DNA of 64,000 bases, from contig NZ_QJTE01000002.1 in assembly GCF_003217255.1 (NCBI RefSeq), forward strand, positions 124,001-188,000, read 5' to 3'. Shown here in pieces: positions 32,708 through 41,135 of this stretch; within the stretch, counting starts at the first letter, position 1, and every line of letters starts with the position of its first letter. This DNA is from Pseudoroseicyclus aestuarii (GTDB lineage Bacteria; Pseudomonadota; Alphaproteobacteria; Rhodobacterales; Rhodobacteraceae). The translations under genes and the position numbers were made by a program. A model generated the notes under the pieces. It saw nothing but the letters and a program-made list of their open reading frames with translations, made no database searches and was not told the DNA's origin.

Positions 32708-34000
32708 ATGAGCATTTCCAGCGCCATGCAGACAGGCGTCTCGGGCCTGAAGGCCTATTCGACCTCGGTCGGCAAGATCTCGGACAACATCGCGAACGCC
32801 AATACCGACGGCTATCACCGCAGCTTCGCGCAGATGGTGACCTCGACCACCGGGCCCGATGCGCCCGCCGGCGTGCGGGCCGTCGCCGGCACCGATGTCG
32901 GCAATGCCGGCGCGCTGCGCCCGACCGACCGCGCCACCGACCTCGCGCTTCAGGGCGACGGCTTCTTCCTCGTCTCGAAGACGCCGAACGATCCCGTCGC
33001 CTCGAACTACTTCCTGACGCGGGCCGGCTCCTTCACCGCCGACAGTGAGGGCAACCTCGTCAATGCCGCCGGCTACTACCTCTCCGGCTGGGCGATGGGC
33101 GAAGACGGCACCACCGGCACGGTGGACCGCAACGGGATCGGCAGCGTCAGCACCGTGAACCTTGCCGGCCAGACCGTGCAGGGCAGCGCCAGCACCGAGA
33201 TGGCGCTGACCGGCAACCTGCCCTCGCAGGAGACCGGCCTCGCCCAGCCCGGCGACCCCTTCGTCTCCACGGCCGAGTACTTCACCCCGCTGGGCGAGGC
33301 AGAGCGCCTGACGATGAGCTGGCAGCCGGGCGCGGATGACAACTCCTGGACGCTGACGCTGAGCGATGCCGAGGGCGCGGCCCTCGGCTCCGTCGATGTG
33401 ACCTTCGCCAACAGCGGCCCGGGTGCCGGCGCGCCGCTGTCCTATTCCAACGCGACCAACCTCGCCACCGCGCCGGCCGGCTTCGCCTTCGACCCCGCCA
33501 CCGGCACGGCCACGCTGACGCTGGACAACGGCGATGCGCCGCAGCCGATGACGCTGTCGCTGGGCGCCCCGGGCAGCTTCGACGGGCTGACGCAGTTCGC
33601 CGGGGACTATGCGCTGAACACCCCCGCGGTGGACGGCGCCGAGGCCGGGGCCCTGCAGCGCACCGAGATCGCGAATGGCATCGTCTACGGCGTCTTCGAC
33701 AACGGCACCCGCTCTGCCCTGTTCGAGATCCCCGTGGCGCAGGTCGCCAATGTCGACGGGCTCGAGGCGCAGGACGGCAACGCCTACCGCACGACGATCG
33801 AATCGGGCGACTGGCGGCTGGGCAATGCCGGCAGCGGCAGCCTTGGCACCATCGCCTCCGGGGCGCTCGAAAGCTCGAACGTGGATATCGCCGAAGAGCT
33901 GACCGACCTGATCGCGACGCAGCGCGCCTATTCCACCAGCGCCAAGATCATCACCACCGCCGACGAGATGCTGGAAGTCACCACCCAGCTCAAGCGCTAG
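32708..34000 (+). CDS. flgE: Flagellar hook protein FlgE
   Basis: 430 aa. The N-terminal helix motif SSAMQTGVSGLKAYSTSVGK and ISDNIANANTDGYHR, the D1 strand LQGDGFFLVSKTP, and the C-terminal LESSNVDIAEELTDLIATQR and YSTSAKIITTADEMLEVT identify the hook subunit. Length fits alphaproteobacterial FlgE. AAGGACAG precedes the ATG. A TTAA-containing, CtrA-like but poor site lies upstream at 32635. flgK follows 18 bp downstream. Confidence 0.95.
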   Translation: MSISSAMQTGVSGLKAYSTSVGKISDNIANANTDGYHRSFAQMVTSTTGPDAPAGVRAVAGTDVGNAGALRPTDRATDLALQGDGFFLVSKTPNDPVASNYFLTRAGSFTADSEGNLVNAAGYYLSGWAMGEDGTTGTVDRNGIGSVSTVNLAGQTVQGSASTEMALTGNLPSQETGLAQPGDPFVSTAEYFTPLGEAERLTMSWQPGADDNSWTLTLSDAEGAALGSVDVTFANSGPGAGAPLSYSNATNLATAPAGFAFDPATGTATLTLDNGDAPQPMTLSLGAPGSFDGLTQFAGDYALNTPAVDGAEAGALQRTEIANGIVYGVFDNGTRSALFEIPVAQVANVDGLEAQDGNAYRTTIESGDWRLGNAGSGSLGTIASGALESSNVDIAEELTDLIATQRAYSTSAKIITTADEMLEVTTQLKR

Positions 34001-34018
34001 CCCTAGGGGACCCCCGCC

Positions 34019-35434
34019 ATGAGCCTGACCGGCGCCCTCCTCTCCAGCCGCAGCGGCCTGAGCGCCGCGGCCGCGCGGTCGCAGACCGTCGCAGGCAATA
34101 TCGCCAATGCCGGGACGGACGGCTACGTCCGCCGCAGCACCATCGTCACCTCGCGGCAGCTTGGCGGCGGCGCGGGCGTCGAGGTCACGGCGATCCGACG
34201 CGACGCGGATGCCGCGCTGGACCGGCTGCACCGGCTGGCGATGTCCCGGCAGGCGACGCAGGATGCGGCCTCGGCCACGCTGGTGCCCTATGCCGCGATG
34301 CTGGGCGATCCCGGCGACGCGGGCACGCTCAGCGCCGATCTGACGGCGCTGCAGACCGCCTTCGACACGCTCTCGGTCACGCCGGCCTCCTCGGCGCAGC
34401 AGCTGGCGGTGCTCGATGCCGCCCAAGGGCTGGCGGGGCAGCTGAATGGGCTGGCCGGCAGCCTGTCGCAGGCCGCCGAGGATGCCCGCGGCGCCGTCGC
34501 CCGCGACGTGGACCGGGCGAACGGGCTGCTTTCGCAGATCGCCGCGCTGAACGACCGGCTCGCCGCCGATACGAGCCCGACGGCAAGCCGCGCCGCCCTG
34601 GGCGACGAGATGGACGCCGCGCTCGATGCGCTGGCCCCGCTGATGGCGTTTTCCGCCAGCACCGGCGCGGACGGGCGGGTGACGCTGCGCACCAGTGGCG
34701 GCGCCGCGCTGGTCGAGGGCGGCGAGGCGCAGACGCTGGCCTATACCCCGGCCACCGGCAGGCTGACCGCGGGCGGCGTCGACATCACCCCGAGCGAGGC
34801 CGGCTCTCGCGGGGCGTCCGAGGGCAGCATCGCCGGCCGCCTCACGCTGCTGTCGGACGACATGCCGCGCCTGCAGGCGCAGCTGGACGAGACGGCGCGG
34901 GTCCTGATCGAGGGCTTTGCCGCGGCGGATGCCAGCCTCGCGCCGGGGCAGCAGGGGCTTTTCGTGGATACCGGCGGCGCCGGGAGCGATTCGCAGGGTC
35001 TTGCCGGGCGCATCGGCGTGAACGCCTCCGTCGATCCGGAGCGGGGCGGCGCGCTTTGGCGGATCCGCGACGGCGCCGGCGCCCAGACCGAAGGCGCGGC
35101 CAGCGACGGCACCCAGATCGCCGCCTTCATCGGAGTTCTTGAGGCCGATCACACCGTCGACCCCGCCGCCGGCCTTGGCGCGCGCCTCGGGCTGCCGGCG
35201 CTGGCGGCGGGCGTGATGACCGATGCGCAGGGCCTCAAGGCGCGCGCCGCAGAGGCGGCCTCGGCCGCCGCGGTGACCACCGCCGCGATGGGCAGCAGCC
35301 GCGAGGCCGCCGAAGGCGTCTCGATCGACGACCAGCTCGGCCAGCTTCTCGAGATCGAGCAAAGCTATGCTGCCAATTCCAAGGTCCTGACCAGCGTCGC
35401 CGAGATGATCGACACGCTGCTGGCCGCCGTCTGA
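34019..35434 (+). CDS. flgK: Hook-filament junction protein FlgK (HAP1)
   Basis: 471 aa. N-terminal rod/hook motif AAARSQTVAGNIANAGTDGY, C-terminal SIDDQLGQLLEIEQSYAANS and KVLTSVAEMIDTLL. It joins hook and filament. Middle part is Ala/Gly/Asp-rich and variable. The ATG follows GGGGACCC; flgL follows 11 bp after the stop. Confidence 0.93.
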   Translation: MSLTGALLSSRSGLSAAAARSQTVAGNIANAGTDGYVRRSTIVTSRQLGGGAGVEVTAIRRDADAALDRLHRLAMSRQATQDAASATLVPYAAMLGDPGDAGTLSADLTALQTAFDTLSVTPASSAQQLAVLDAAQGLAGQLNGLAGSLSQAAEDARGAVARDVDRANGLLSQIAALNDRLAADTSPTASRAALGDEMDAALDALAPLMAFSASTGADGRVTLRTSGGAALVEGGEAQTLAYTPATGRLTAGGVDITPSEAGSRGASEGSIAGRLTLLSDDMPRLQAQLDETARVLIEGFAAADASLAPGQQGLFVDTGGAGSDSQGLAGRIGVNASVDPERGGALWRIRDGAGAQTEGAASDGTQIAAFIGVLEADHTVDPAAGLGARLGLPALAAGVMTDAQGLKARAAEAASAAAVTTAAMGSSREAAEGVSIDDQLGQLLEIEQSYAANSKVLTSVAEMIDTLLAAV

Positions 35435-35445
35435 AGGAGACCCCG

Positions 35446-36453
35446 ATGAGCAGTATCTCCGGCCTGTCGAGCACTTACATCATGCGCGCCCAGCGCGACC
35501 ACGTCGCCCGGCTGCAAGGCCAGCTGGACCGCGCCGCCCAAGAGGTCGCGACCGGCCTGACCGCCGATCCCTACGGCGATCTCGGCGCCGGGACCGCCGT
35601 CTCGCTCGAGCTGCGGGCCGGGCAGGATCGCACTCTTGGGCTGATCGGCGCCAATACCGCCCTCGCCGGCCGGATGGAGGCGACGGCGCTGGCGCTTTCG
35701 GAGATGCGCGATACCATCACGGCGGTGATGTCCCCCGCCGCCAGCGCCAGCGCCACCAAGACCGTCGGTGCCGCGCAGCTGCAGGCGCTGGCGCAGGGTG
35801 CGCTTGAGCAGGTGGCGGCCCAGCTGAACGGCAGCTACGGCGGCAGCCACCTGTTCTCGGGCGCCGCCAGCGACCGCCCCGCCATCGACTGGGACGACGC
35901 GGTGCTGGCCGCGGCCGCCGGCGCGCCCCCGGCGACGGAGGCCGGCGCACGCCAGACGGCGGCCGATATCGCCGCGCTCTTCACCGAAGAGGGATTCGCC
36001 GCCTTCTACCGGGGCACCCCGGCCTCCGAGGGGCCGCGCTCGAGCGCCCAGATCGACGAGGGCGTGAGCCTGACTTACGGCGTGCAGGCCGACGATCCGA
36101 TGATGCGCGAGGCGCTGCGCGGGCTGTCGATGCTGGCCGCCATCGACGTCTCGCAGATCGACGACGAAGAGGCCTATGCCGCCTACATGGAAGAGGCGCT
36201 TTCGGCCCTCTCGTCGGGCGTGTCGGGGCTGACGCAGACCGAGACGCGGCTGGGCACCCAGCAGGCGCGGCTGGACCGGACGATCGCCGTGCAGCAATCG
36301 CGCAGCGACCTCTACCAGCAGCAGGTCCTCTCGCTCGAAGCCGTCGATCCCTACGAGGCCGCGACCCGCGTGAGCGAGCTGGAGACACGGCTTCAGGCGA
36401 CCTACGCCGTCACCGCGCGGCTTTCGGGGCTGAGCCTGCTGAACTTCCTCTGA
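35446..36453 (+). CDS. flgL: Hook-filament junction protein FlgL (HAP3)
   Basis: 335 aa, flagellin-like. The N-terminus (IMRAQRDHVARLQGQLDRAA) is the FlgL D0 helix; the central region is shorter than flagellin; the C-terminus (ATRVSELETRLQATYAVTAR and LSLLNFL) matches the flagellin-like end. It caps the hook before filament growth. AAGGAGA precedes the start. A GC-rich hairpin follows the stop. Confidence 0.92.
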   Translation: MSSISGLSSTYIMRAQRDHVARLQGQLDRAAQEVATGLTADPYGDLGAGTAVSLELRAGQDRTLGLIGANTALAGRMEATALALSEMRDTITAVMSPAASASATKTVGAAQLQALAQGALEQVAAQLNGSYGGSHLFSGAASDRPAIDWDDAVLAAAAGAPPATEAGARQTAADIAALFTEEGFAAFYRGTPASEGPRSSAQIDEGVSLTYGVQADDPMMREALRGLSMLAAIDVSQIDDEEAYAAYMEEALSALSSGVSGLTQTETRLGTQQARLDRTIAVQQSRSDLYQQQVLSLEAVDPYEAATRVSELETRLQATYAVTARLSGLSLLNFL

Positions 36454-36454
36454 T

Positions 36455-36477
36455 CCGCCGCCGTCAGACGGCGGCGG
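36455..36477. terminator. Hairpin between flgL and the FtcR-like gene
   Basis: CCGCCGCCGT-CAG-ACGGCGGCGG, a perfect 10-bp stem between converging stops. It overlaps the last codons of the response-regulator gene and has no T run, so its strength is uncertain. Confidence 0.5.
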
Positions 36478-37180
36478 CGCAGCCGTCCAGCGGCATCCCG
36501 GAGGACAGCTTGTAGCCGCGGCCATGCACCGTCTCGATGTATTGGCGCCCCGTTTCGGCGGCGGCATCGATCTTCTTGCGGATCTTGCAGATGTAGACGT
36601 CGATGACCTTGTCGAAGGGCTGCGCCTCGGCCATGCCGTAGACCGCGTCGTAGATCGCCGCCTTCGACACCACCTTCTCCGCGTTCAGCGCGAGGTGGTG
36701 GAAGATCGCGTGCTCGCGGCGCGACAGCTTGATCCTCTGGCCCGCGACCTCGGGATCGCGCCCGTCGAAGAAGGCCGTCACCTCGCCCAGTTGCAGGCTT
36801 TCGGCGGCATGGCCGCTGGCGCGGCGCTGGATCGCGTGGATGCGGCTGCGCAGCTCCTGCGCCTTGATCGGCACCACCAGGTCGTCGTCCGCCCCGGCAT
36901 CCAGCAGCGCCGCTGCATGGGCGGAGTTGCGCATGTCGCGCATCGTCAGCACCGGGTTCATGCAGCCCGCCGCGCGCAGCGCCCGCACATGACCGGCCAC
37001 CTCTGGCGCCGCGACCGACAGCAGGAAGGGCCGCCCCTGCGCCCCTCCCTGCAGCAAGAGGCCCAGATCCCGGCGAAAGAAGCTCTCGTCGATCGGGACG
37101 GCCACCAGCCGGGCCGAGGCCAGCTCGGCCGTCAGGCCGGCATGCCGCTCGAGCCGCGGCTCCAGGATGTAGAGGTGCAT
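36464..37180 (-). CDS. ftcR: FtcR/Rem-like flagellar response regulator, degenerate receiver
   Basis: 238 aa. The C-terminal OmpR/CtrA-type winged helix (about 128-215) has LSRREHAIFHHLALNAEK and KVIDVYICKIRKKI, and the FtcR hallmark FFDGRDPEVAG stands at 117-127. The receiver domain (1-110) keeps the fold and a Lys106 (VVPIKAQEL) but lacks the acidic pair near the start (Glu7 only) and has Ser55 where the phospho-acceptor Asp is expected (PFLLSVAA). FtcR/Rem activate flagellar genes in Brucella and Sinorhizobium. This one probably works without phosphorylation. It is divergent from flgI. Confidence 0.85.
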   Translation of the reverse strand: MHLYILEPRLERHAGLTAELASARLVAVPIDESFFRRDLGLLLQGGAQGRPFLLSVAAPEVAGHVRALRAAGCMNPVLTMRDMRNSAHAAALLDAGADDDLVVPIKAQELRSRIHAIQRRASGHAAESLQLGEVTAFFDGRDPEVAGQRIKLSRREHAIFHHLALNAEKVVSKAAIYDAVYGMAEAQPFDKVIDVYICKIRKKIDAAAETGRQYIETVHGRGYKLSSGMPLDGCAAAV

Positions 37181-37223
37181 GGGCTGTCCCGCTCTGGCTT
37201 CGGTCCGAAGAACATGAATAGCT

Positions 37224-37255
37224 TTGACCTTTGTCGCGAATAGGTCAAGTATAGG
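37224..37255 (+). promoter_or_regulatory. Inverted repeat and promoter-like element between ftcR and flgI
   Basis: TTGACCT (37224-37230) and AGGTCAA (37242-37248) form a perfect 7-bp inverted repeat with an 11-bp spacer. Read as a promoter toward flgI, TTGACC (37224-37229) and TATAGG (37250-37255) stand 20 bp apart with CAAG just before the second. A related AGGTCAAGCTATC occurs at 30908-30920 upstream of flgF. An FtcR binding site is one candidate. Confidence 0.45.
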
Positions 37256-37350
37256 AATAGATATGCTTGCCTGAAGACAGGTTTATACTTGTGATGCGCG
37301 GACACCGCTTCGATATCGTGGACGACCCCTTCCCCTGGAGGCAGGTGCTG

Positions 37351-38469
37351 ATGGCGATCCCTCCCCTCATCCTGCGGCTCGTCGGAATGCTTCTGCTGAT
37401 GATCGCCTGCCTGACGGCGGTGGCGGCGCAGGCGGATGTGCGGATCAAGGACATCGCCTTCTTCGAGGGGATGCGTGAGAACCAGCTCGTCGGTTACGGC
37501 CTTGTGGTCGGGCTGAACGGCACCGGCGACACGCTGCGCAATAGCCCCTTCACCGAGCAGAGCCTTGAGGGGATGCTGCAGCGCCTCGGCGTCGGCAACC
37601 TCTCCGAAGAGGACATGCGCACCAGCAACACCGCCGCGGTCATGGTCACCGCGATGCTGCCGCCCTTCGCCCGGCGCGGGAACACCATCGACGTGGTGGT
37701 CAGCAGCCTCGGCGATGCGGACAGCCTGCGCGGCGGCACGCTGATCGTCACCCCGCTCTCGGGCGCCGACGGCGAAGTCTATGCCGTGGCACAGGGGCCG
37801 ATCGCCGTGGCCGGCTACGCGGCGCAGGGCATCAATGCCAGCATCGTCGAGGGCGTCCCCACCGTCGCCCGGATCGAGAACGGCGCCACGGTCGAGAACG
37901 AGATCGCCTTCGCCTTCGACAGCCTCGATTCGGTGCGCATCTCGCTCCGGGTGCCGGATTTCACCACCGCCCAGCGGGTGGAAGAGGCGATCAACGGCGC
38001 ACTCGGCGCCAATACCGCCCGCGCGCTCGATGCCACGACGATCGAGGTGAACCCCTATGAGAAGGGCGATCTGCCCGGCTTCATGGCCGCGATCGAGGGG
38101 CTGCGCGTGACGCCCGACAGCATGGCCCGCGTGGTGATCGACGCCCGCTCCGGCACCATCGTGATCGGCCAGAACGTCCGCATCGACCGCGTCGCCGTCA
38201 GCCAGGGCGGGCTGACGGTCACCGTGCGCGAGGATATCGAGGTCAGCCAGCCGGAGCCCTTCAGCATCGGCGAGACGGTCGTGGTGCCGCAGACCTCCGT
38301 CGCGGTGGAAGAGCGCGAGGCGAATTTCTCGATCCTCGAGGGGGACGTCAGCCTGCAGCGGCTTGTCGACGGGCTGAACGCCATCGGCCTCGGCGCGACC
38401 GAGACCATCAGCATCCTGCAGGCGCTCAAGGCGGCGGGCGCCCTTCATGCCGATCTGGAGATCATCTGA
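37351..38469 (+). CDS. flgI: Flagellar P-ring protein FlgI
   Basis: 372 aa from the ATG at 37351, which follows GGAGGCAGG; upstream in-frame starts have no such site. A signal peptide (MLLLMIACLTAVAAQA) is followed by the FlgI core: RIKDIAFFEGMRENQLVGYG, LVVGLNGTGDTL, EEDMRTSNTAAVMVTAMLPP, and AVSQGGLTVTVREDIEVSQP. It forms the periplasmic rod ring. The FlgJ-like gene overlaps its stop by one base. Confidence 0.95.
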   Translation: MAIPPLILRLVGMLLLMIACLTAVAAQADVRIKDIAFFEGMRENQLVGYGLVVGLNGTGDTLRNSPFTEQSLEGMLQRLGVGNLSEEDMRTSNTAAVMVTAMLPPFARRGNTIDVVVSSLGDADSLRGGTLIVTPLSGADGEVYAVAQGPIAVAGYAAQGINASIVEGVPTVARIENGATVENEIAFAFDSLDSVRISLRVPDFTTAQRVEEAINGALGANTARALDATTIEVNPYEKGDLPGFMAAIEGLRVTPDSMARVVIDARSGTIVIGQNVRIDRVAVSQGGLTVTVREDIEVSQPEPFSIGETVVVPQTSVAVEEREANFSILEGDVSLQRLVDGLNAIGLGATETISILQALKAAGALHADLEII

Positions 38470-38765
38470 TGACCGAGGTGACAGCCCCCCAGCCCGCCCT
38501 GCCCTCCCGCACCCCGGCGCGCGAAAGCGAAGCCGCAGCCACCGCGCGGGAGTTCGAGGCGATGTTCCTGACCCAGACCGTCGAGGAGATGCTGCGCACC
38601 GTCGACATGGGCAGCTTCGGCGGCGGCGAGGCCGAGGAGATCTGGCGCGGCTTCCTGGCGCAGGCCTATGCCAGCGAGATCGCCGCTGGCGGCGGCACCG
38701 GCATCGCCCGCAGCGTCGAGGCCAGCATCGAGGCCTATCAGGCCCGCATGGGTGAGGACGAATGA
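38469..38765 (+). CDS. FlgJ-like rod-binding protein (rod domain only)
   Basis: 98 aa. It corresponds to the N-terminal rod-cap domain of FlgJ (AREFEAMFLTQTVEEMLRTV, and GFLAQAYASEIAAGGGTGIA with the variant -S- of the usual YLAQEYAK). The muramidase domain of enterobacterial FlgJ is absent, which is usual in alphaproteobacteria, where a separate enzyme cuts the wall. It is coupled to flgI and to the FlgN-like gene on both sides. Confidence 0.85.
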   Translation: MTEVTAPQPALPSRTPARESEAAATAREFEAMFLTQTVEEMLRTVDMGSFGGGEAEEIWRGFLAQAYASEIAAGGGTGIARSVEASIEAYQARMGEDE

Positions 38766-39109
38766 CCGCGCCCGTCGCCGCCCTCACCGTGCTCCTGACC
38801 GAAGAGATCGCCGCCATCCGCCGCGGCGACCTGCCGGTGATCGACAGGCTCGCGCCAGAGAAGGCCCGCCTCGCCGCCCTGATCGAGGCGCAGGATCCGT
38901 CCAAGACGCCCGAGGGCCTGCCCGAGCTGCGCGCCCTGATCGCCGAGGACGCGCGGTTGCTGGACATGCTGACCGAGGCGACCGCCGGCCTTGCCGCCGA
39001 GCTGCGCCGGGTCCGCGACCGCCATTCGCTCAAGGGGCTATACGGCCGCTCCGGCGATCCGGCCCCCGCGCAGCCCGGCGCATCGGGCCGGTTCGACCGG
39101 ACCTGGTAG
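38762..39109 (+). CDS. FlgN-like flagellar chaperone
   Basis: 115 aa, helical. The pattern ALTVLLTEEIAAIRRGDLPV and APEKARLAALIEAQD fits the FlgN/FliT-like export chaperones for FlgK and FlgL, but these families are weakly conserved. Position at the end of the flgI operon, overlapping the FlgJ-like gene by 4 bp and before flagellin, supports a chaperone role. Confidence 0.62.
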   Translation: MTAPVAALTVLLTEEIAAIRRGDLPVIDRLAPEKARLAALIEAQDPSKTPEGLPELRALIAEDARLLDMLTEATAGLAAELRRVRDRHSLKGLYGRSGDPAPAQPGASGRFDRTW

Positions 39110-39291
39110 GGACCGCGCCCGCACAATTGCGGCGCAAAAGGGGCGCAAACACCCCGCAAGCCACGGATAAGACACACAAACCGTAACCCGCGCAAAACCG
39201 GGGCCGCCAATATCACCATCACGGCCCCGCAGCGGGCTCGCTTCGTCAGAAAGACGAAACCAGTGACCAGAACAGATCACGGAGAAGACGC

Positions 39292-40179
39292 ATGTCGTCC
39301 ATTCTGACCAACAACAGCGCGATGAATGCGCTGACCACCCTTCGCGGCATCAACAGCAACCTGTCCACCACGCAGGACCGCATCTCGAGCGGCCTGAAGG
39401 TCGCCAGCGCGAAGGACAACGCCTCCTACTTCTCGATCGCCAAGACGATGAGCTCCGAGAGCTCGATGAACAAGGCGGTCAACGACGGCCTGACGCTGGC
39501 CCGCGGCTCCATCGCGACCGCGTCGCTGGGCGCCGAGAGCATGGTCGAGATGACCACCCAGCTGAAGGACCTGCTCTCCACCGCGCTGCAGGACACCGTC
39601 GACAAGGAGACGATCCAGGAGTCTGTCAACAACCTGCTGTCGAACATGCGCAACTCGATCAGCCAGGCCAGCTACAACGGGCAGAACCTCCTGGCCGCCG
39701 ACAGCACGGGCACCACGATCATCACCGGCGTCAGCTCCTCCTACGACTCGGCGAACAAAACCGGCTCGGTCAGCACCACCGAGATCACCGTGGCCGCCAC
39801 GGACCTGGGCACCATGCTGATTAGCGCAGCCGACGGCGGCACCGGCATCGGTTCGATCGACCTGACGACCGACGCTGATGGCGATGGCACTCCCGACATG
39901 AGCGTTGCGGATGCGCTCGCGCTCGCCAGCGCTGCCGTCGCCCAGTCCACCTCCGCCGCCGCCACCCTCGGCTCGGCCGAGAAGACGCTCGAGCAGCAGC
40001 AGGAGTTCCTGACCAACCTGACCGACAAGATCGACAGCGGCGTCGGCTCGCTCGTTGATGCCGACATGGAGAGCGAGGCCGCGCGCCTTCAGGCCCTTCA
40101 GGTCCAGCAGCAGCTGGCCAGCCAGGCTCTGTCGATCGCGAACTCCGCGCCGCAGAACATCCTGAGCCTGTTCCGCTAA
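39292..40179 (+). CDS. fliC: Flagellin
   Basis: 295 aa, short flagellin of alphaproteobacterial type. N-terminal D0/D1 MSSILTNNSAMNALTTLRGI and LSTTQDRISSGLKVASAKDN; C-terminal LVDADMESEAARLQALQVQQ and LASQALSIANSAPQNILSLF. Only a small variable region (about 145-215, rich in Thr/Ser/Asp) lies between. The 182-bp upstream region shows no FliA or sigma-54 promoter I can recognise. A strong terminator follows. flaF and flbT, its post-transcriptional controllers, come next. Confidence 0.96.
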   Translation: MSSILTNNSAMNALTTLRGINSNLSTTQDRISSGLKVASAKDNASYFSIAKTMSSESSMNKAVNDGLTLARGSIATASLGAESMVEMTTQLKDLLSTALQDTVDKETIQESVNNLLSNMRNSISQASYNGQNLLAADSTGTTIITGVSSSYDSANKTGSVSTTEITVAATDLGTMLISAADGGTGIGSIDLTTDADGDGTPDMSVADALALASAAVAQSTSAAATLGSAEKTLEQQQEFLTNLTDKIDSGVGSLVDADMESEAARLQALQVQQQLASQALSIANSAPQNILSLFR

Positions 40180-40190
40180 CGGGTGATCGC

Positions 40191-40223
40191 GGGGCGGGCC
40201 TTCGGGCCCGCCCCGTCCTTTTC
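40191..40223 (+). terminator. Rho-independent terminator after flagellin
   Basis: GGGGCGGGCC (40191-40200), a TTCG tetraloop, then GGCCCGCCCC (40205-40214): a perfect 10-bp stem followed by GTCCTTTTC. This is one of the clearest terminators in the window. Confidence 0.85.
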
Positions 40224-40282
40224 GGCCCGCGGTGGCCGGAACACGCGCCCGCAGAAGCGGGCCGCAGCGAGGAGCAGAAGCC

Positions 40283-40717
40283 ATGAGCGTTGCCGCCTAC
40301 AGAAATACCCTTCGCGAAAGCGATTCCCCCCGCCATATCGAACGCCGCCTGCTGGCCGAGGCCGCCGCCCGGATCGAGGCCTTTGCCCCGGCCTTCGACG
40401 GCGACAGCGCCCGCACCGCGCGGCTGTCGATCCTTGCCTCGGGCCTGCGCGAGGCGCTGGTGCGCAATCAGAGCCTCTGGGCCGCGCTGCGCCTCGACCT
40501 CGCCGAGGCCGGGAATGGCCTCGCTCCGGCGCTGCGGGCACAGCTCATCTCGATCTCGGCCTGGGTCGACCGCCAGACTACCGCCGCCCTGCGCGGCAGG
40601 GACAGCGTCGGCCCGCTGGTCGAGGTGAACCGCGCCATCGTCGACGGCCTCTCGGCCCGCCCCGCGCAGCCCGCGACCGAGGCGCAGGCCGCCGCCTCCG
40701 TCTCTCTGGCGACGTGA
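40283..40717 (+). CDS. flaF: Flagellar biosynthesis regulator FlaF
   Basis: 144 aa from the ATG at 40283, 8 bp after GAGGAG. The family signature SVAAYRNTLRESDSPRHIER opens the protein, and ILASGLREALVRNQSLWAAL and NGLAPALRAQLISISAWVDR follow. In Caulobacter-type systems FlaF promotes and FlbT limits flagellin synthesis. The flaF-flbT-DUF1217 run follows the flagellin terminator. Confidence 0.92.
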   Translation: MSVAAYRNTLRESDSPRHIERRLLAEAAARIEAFAPAFDGDSARTARLSILASGLREALVRNQSLWAALRLDLAEAGNGLAPALRAQLISISAWVDRQTTAALRGRDSVGPLVEVNRAIVDGLSARPAQPATEAQAAASVSLAT

Positions 40718-40727
40718 GGGGGACGGC

Positions 40728-41135
40728 ATGGCACTCAAGCTGACGCTCAAGCCGAACGAACGGATCATCGTCAACGGCTGCGCCCTGCGCAACAGCGGGC
40801 GGCGGCACGTGATGATCGTCGAAAGCCAGGCCGATGTCGTCCGCGGGCAGGACCTGCTCGATGCCGAGGCCGCCGCCACCCCGGCGGCGCAGGTCTACTT
40901 CCTCGTGCAGACCGCCCTGACCCGCTCCGACCTGCGCGAGGCGCTGGCCCCCGCGATCCGCGACCGCCTCGCGACGCTCTCGGCGACCAGTTTCGCCTCG
41001 GCGCATCGCGGCGACCTGATGGAAGCCGCGACCTTCATCGCCATGGGCGATTTCTACAAGGCGCTGCGCGCCCTGCGCCCGATGATGCGCGAAGAGGCCG
41101 CGGCCCTGCCGCAGGCAGAGGACAGCGCGGCATGA
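40728..41135 (+). CDS. flbT: Flagellin translation regulator FlbT
   Basis: 135 aa. ALKLTLKPNERIIVNGCALR, then VVRGQDLLDAEAAATPAAQV and YFLVQTALT are typical of FlbT. It binds the 5' end of flagellin mRNA and slows its translation until the hook is built. The ATG follows GGGGGACGGC. It overlaps the DUF1217 gene by 4 bp. Confidence 0.93.
   Translation: MALKLTLKPNERIIVNGCALRNSGRRHVMIVESQADVVRGQDLLDAEAAATPAAQVYFLVQTALTRSDLREALAPAIRDRLATLSATSFASAHRGDLMEAATFIAMGDFYKALRALRPMMREEAAALPQAEDSAA

Noticed and set aside
32366-35362. 998-codon open frame antisense to flgE and flgK
   Set aside because: Shadow of two certain flagellar genes on the other strand; composition is typical of reverse-frame translation.
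39110-39291. Search for a FliA or sigma-54 promoter before flagellin
   Set aside because: Neither GCCGATAA nor TGGCAC-N5-TTGC type sequence was found on reading; no promoter is claimed.
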